Shown: positions 31,417 to 34,001 of the stretch, piece after piece
How positions within the stretch are numbered: position 1 is the first letter of the stretch
Layout: the number at the start of each line of letters is the position of its first letter
NCBI GenBank assembly: GCA_964484325.1
Contig: CAZAEE010000010.1
Location: forward strand, 1-34,001
Direction: 5' to 3'
Source: CAYLXX01 sp964484325
GTDB lineage: Bacteria > Patescibacteriota > Microgenomatia > UBA1406 > GWC2-37-13
DNA: 34,001 nucleotides
Notes under the pieces: generated by a model
The model's database searches: none
What the model was told of the DNA's origin: nothing
What the model saw: only the letters and a program-made list of their open reading frames with translations
Made by a program: the position numbers and the translations under genes

Positions 31417-32481
31417 TCAGTTCCAGGTGGCGTATTTGGCGTAGAGTTGGTCTTCGGTGACATTCACCGGATCCAGCCCTGCCAGTTGTTCAAAGCCTGC
31501 GTCTAGAAGCTGAGCTGTTTGCATATCGCGGCTTAAGACATTGGATGCTCCAAGCAATACTGCCAGAATTTTTTTACCTTCGCGTTCTGAGACAACTACA
31601 GTCGTTGTACCAGCCCAGTTTGTATTGCCTATTTTCATGCCAAAAACATTCGGATAGACGCCTAAAAGACCATTCCAGTTGACTAAATGATGCGCATGGT
31701 GATATGGATTAGCAGGTAAATCCATTTGTTGTATCTGAGCAATCTCGGCAATTAATGGATAATTAGTTAAAGCATAGTGAGACAATATCGCCAAATCTTC
31801 GGCTGTGCTATAGTGCTGCTGGTCGTCGAACCCCTGAGGGTTCATAAAATGAGTATTTTTGAGACCAATGAGTTTGGCTTTTTCATTCATGGCATCGATA
31901 AAAATAGGCTTGCCATATTTGGCGTCTACTCCCTCTCTAATCACTTCTGTGGCATCATTGGCCGATGTCATAAGACTGGCGTGCATTAGTTCCCACAAAC
32001 TCATACGTTCGCCTGCATTAACGACAATTTTAGTCGGAATTTCATCGGCTGCGGTTTTACTTACTGTGAAAAGTTCATCGGGAGAAGCTAAGTCAAGAGC
32101 CACTACTGCAGTCATAATTTTGGTAAGAGAAGCGATAGATACTGTTTTGGCCATATCTTTTTGAAGTATTACGTTGCCTGTGTCATAATCGATCACTGCG
32201 TAGGTATTCGCATCCGGTATATTTGCATCGGCATATACTTGAGGCACAATTGATGCTGGAGTATGCAACCTATAAGGGTTTTTGATGGTTTCTAAATGGT
32301 TTTTTACTTCTGAAAAAACATTATCCCTTGAACCAAGAGGATTAACAAACTTACCCGGATCAATTTTAATAAGATTAATTAATAGAAAAAAAATGAGGGC
32401 CAACGCTATGAGAAGTTTATTGATCTTTTTGGGGTGCAAATTTTTACGCAAATATTCGACGCCAAGAGGTGTGTAATTCAT
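31417..32481 (-). CDS. D-alanyl-D-alanine carboxypeptidase (penicillin-binding protein 5/6-like, S11)
   Basis: 354 residues. One N-terminal membrane anchor (about 22-40) is followed by the serine peptidase domain. The three active-site motifs are SLTK (Ser118, Lys121), SAN (173-175, in MTSANDATE) and KIG (283-285, where KTG is usual, in GMKIGNTNWAG). It trims the terminal D-Ala from peptidoglycan stem peptides outside the membrane. The C-terminal beta domain of E. coli PBP5 is absent; the protein stops after the catalytic domain. The gene starts four bases after the glycosidase-like gene, forming a wall-remodelling operon. Confidence 0.9.
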   Translation of the reverse strand: MNYTPLGVEYLRKNLHPKKINKLLIALALIFFLLINLIKIDPGKFVNPLGSRDNVFSEVKNHLETIKNPYRLHTPASIVPQVYADANIPDANTYAVIDYDTGNVILQKDMAKTVSIASLTKIMTAVVALDLASPDELFTVSKTAADEIPTKIVVNAGERMSLWELMHASLMTSANDATEVIREGVDAKYGKPIFIDAMNEKAKLIGLKNTHFMNPQGFDDQQHYSTAEDLAILSHYALTNYPLIAEIAQIQQMDLPANPYHHAHHLVNWNGLLGVYPNVFGMKIGNTNWAGTTTVVVSEREGKKILAVLLGASNVLSRDMQTAQLLDAGFEQLAGLDPVNVTEDQLYAKYATWN

Positions 32482-32485
32482 AAGT

Positions 32486-33940
32486 TTAAATAATGTATTT
32501 CCAGGCTAATGTGGCGATCTGCCAACCCATATAGTCTGGATTAATTGGTATACGTGCTCCGACAAAATCTCCTTCGGTAGCCGATTTAGCAACACCATTT
32601 TCTTTGAAAAATACTGCTAAAACTGCGGCGGCGATCTCCGGCTTCGACACTAAATCTGGCTCTCGGGCAAGGAGATCGCCGAGACCCAAGCGTTCTCCCA
32701 TTTTTTCGTAATTTCTCAGATGTGTAAGTTGAATAAACCCTCTCCCATAAAAATTCGCTCCTCCTTCATACCCTAGTCGTCGGGCGCTTTTGCGACCTTT
32801 AAATTCTGAAATTGGTTCGAACGTACCTGCAGTCTCATGTTCAACAGTGGCCAAAGCGTACGCTAACACATTTCGATTTAGGATTCCCTCTTGTTCAAGA
32901 GCTTTAGCAATAATAGGCAGATTATGGCGAGCGGCGGCTTTAGCACTATCTGGTACCCCATCGAGCAATTGATTAAGTATTTCAGGACTCAAAGGAGTTT
33001 TTAACTGGTTTGACGAAGCAAGGTCAAAAATATTGCGTTTTGAACGCGTGAAATCTGGTTCATACATCGGGTAATTCTCACCATTTCCATACCATGCCCG
33101 CTCAAGCACTAATTTATCTTTTGGTACTTGGTTACTAAACTCTTTCATTATTTGACCAAGCTGTGCCAAATAGTCTTTTTCCTTACCAGCATACAAAGGT
33201 ACGCTGATTTTACCGTTGCGTACTTCGGGTACAGGAAAATTGCCTGCTTGAACAAAAATTCTATCTGCAGACGAAGCAATTCCTCGCAAATCATATGTTT
33301 GATCCGTAGTCGCTTGAGGATATAAAGTAATGGCAATATATGAGCCAGGTGCACGACTATGCAATTGATCACTAAAATTTTTGACAAAATTAGTAAATTT
33401 TTGTCTATATGAAGGATCTTTTTCATCAACCAGTTCAAAGTTAATATTGATTCCTGTAGCGCCAGTATCATTCATTTCGGCAAGTGACTCATCGACAAGA
33501 TTTTGTTGAGCAGAAGGGTTGTTTAATATAGATTTAATAGTCGGAATATCTGTTTGTGAGAGAGTAATTAATGCTTGGATATTTTGACTGCGTGCTCGTT
33601 GGAAAAGATCAAGTGTTTTATCGCTTTTTAGTAGCTCATATCCTGTGATATCTTGCATAAGAGTACCATCATCATTCACTGGTACATCAAAATGAGCCAC
33701 TGCTTCGATGCCTGATAAATCTACACGGTCAATGTAGTTATATGCCCATCCAGGTGCAAAACTAAATAATTTATATCCAGAAAGTGCAGGCGCCATGACA
33801 GTATGGTGAAAAATAGGATTAGTAAGCGGTGAAATAATTTTTTCGAAATTGAATCGTTGCAGAACAAATGTAAAAAGCAACCAGCCCCAACAGATTCCTA
33901 AAATTATGGCCGCAAAATAGTTCCAATGTCTTTTTATCAT
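32486..33940 (-). CDS. Two-domain wall hydrolase: degenerate GH18-like plus GH19/lysozyme-like
   Basis: 484 residues. A membrane anchor (about 8-28) is followed by a TIM-barrel-like region (about 50-290) that resembles spore-germination GH18 proteins. Its active-site segment reads TGININFE (162-169), where DGxDIDxE is usual; the final Glu169 remains but the Asp two residues before it is Asn167. Residues 325-484 resemble GH19 chitinases and phage endolysins: ALATVEHETAGTFEPISE with Glu367, then ANFYGRGFIQLTHLRNYEKMG. The second domain is probably the active one and would cut glycan strands. It is the first gene of the operon with the D-Ala carboxypeptidase. The last 60 bases of the window beyond it show no gene I can support. 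Confidence 0.75.
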   Translation of the reverse strand: MIKRHWNYFAAIILGICWGWLLFTFVLQRFNFEKIISPLTNPIFHHTVMAPALSGYKLFSFAPGWAYNYIDRVDLSGIEAVAHFDVPVNDDGTLMQDITGYELLKSDKTLDLFQRARSQNIQALITLSQTDIPTIKSILNNPSAQQNLVDESLAEMNDTGATGININFELVDEKDPSYRQKFTNFVKNFSDQLHSRAPGSYIAITLYPQATTDQTYDLRGIASSADRIFVQAGNFPVPEVRNGKISVPLYAGKEKDYLAQLGQIMKEFSNQVPKDKLVLERAWYGNGENYPMYEPDFTRSKRNIFDLASSNQLKTPLSPEILNQLLDGVPDSAKAAARHNLPIIAKALEQEGILNRNVLAYALATVEHETAGTFEPISEFKGRKSARRLGYEGGANFYGRGFIQLTHLRNYEKMGERLGLGDLLAREPDLVSKPEIAAAVLAVFFKENGVAKSATEGDFVGARIPINPDYMGWQIATLAWKYII

Positions 33941-34001
33941 AAAGGGTAAAATTAGTAATACCGAAACGTTTTTGTTTGAGGTAATACTGAGATGTTAGAT
34001 C

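Noticed and set aside
33992..34001. Possible start codon at the window's right edge after GAGG and a weak -10
   Set aside because: Only three codons are visible, so no gene can be supported.
1..34001. CRISPR arrays, insertion sequences, tRNA genes, prophage
   Set aside because: I saw no evenly spaced repeats, transposase motifs, terminal inverted repeats, tRNA cloverleaf or structural phage genes. The holin-like and endolysin-like genes are in ordinary envelope contexts.
1..34001. TGA recoded as glycine
   Set aside because: TGA ends several genes (for example at 2653-2655, 17474-17476 and 30193-30195), where reading on would run into the neighbour, and no intact family domain contains an in-frame TGA.

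Overview
The window is a compact, AT-rich bacterial chromosome segment. It most likely comes from a Patescibacteria (CPR) genome, probably of the Microgenomates group. This is inferred from gene content, not from a marker tree. The supporting content is several VirB2-like (T4SS_pilin-type) proteins, an archaeal-style ATP-dependent DNA ligase, a shortened valyl-tRNA synthetase, a YYY-domain membrane protein, a lone 5S rRNA gene and very tight or overlapping gene ends. TGA is used as a normal stop, so the recoded Gracilibacteria/Absconditabacteria lineages are unlikely.

Layout. (1) Bases 1-7.7 kb hold a surface-apparatus cluster that looks like part of a type IV secretion/pilus machine: the end of a CHAP/NlpC-like wall peptidase, a small anchored protein, a VirB6/TrbL-like polytopic protein, a Cys-rich ectodomain fused to a VirB2-like membrane hairpin, and an unrecognised 1310-residue tail-anchored protein. 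(2) 7.8-11.6 kb is a housekeeping block on the minus strand: valS, rpmH (too short for routine ORF calling), yidC, jag and a small membrane protein. No rnpA lies between rpmH and yidC. (3) 11.7-17.5 kb is envelope-related: a YYY-domain protein, an endonuclease/exonuclease/phosphatase-fold enzyme and three family 2 glycosyltransferases. The 470-base gap inside it (13935-14404) holds a promoter-terminator unit that looks like a small RNA, and a 42-codon gene facing it. (4) 17.4-21.5 kb has DNA ligase, pyrD and a Fic protein with a C-terminal winged helix. (5) 21.5-26.7 kb has two overlapping VirB2-like pilins, a GHMP-kinase-like protein, a DUF4340-like protein and a three-gene membrane operon (PH-like protein, small membrane protein, degenerate PP2C plus propeller), then the 5S rRNA gene. 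(6) 26.8-34 kb has anchored and coiled-coil proteins, a holin-like four-helix protein, an RDD-TPR protein, a 24-codon gene, a CYTH/deoxyribosyltransferase-like pair and a two-gene wall-hydrolase operon.

Regulation. The clearest global signal is that -10 boxes sit only 5-10 bases before the start codons of a dozen or so genes on both strands, with few Shine-Dalgarno sequences. This points to widespread leaderless transcription. The rule corrects three start codons (Fic at 21426, PH-like protein at 26599, RDD-TPR at 29020) and exposes two very small genes (14089-14217 minus, 30287-30361 plus).
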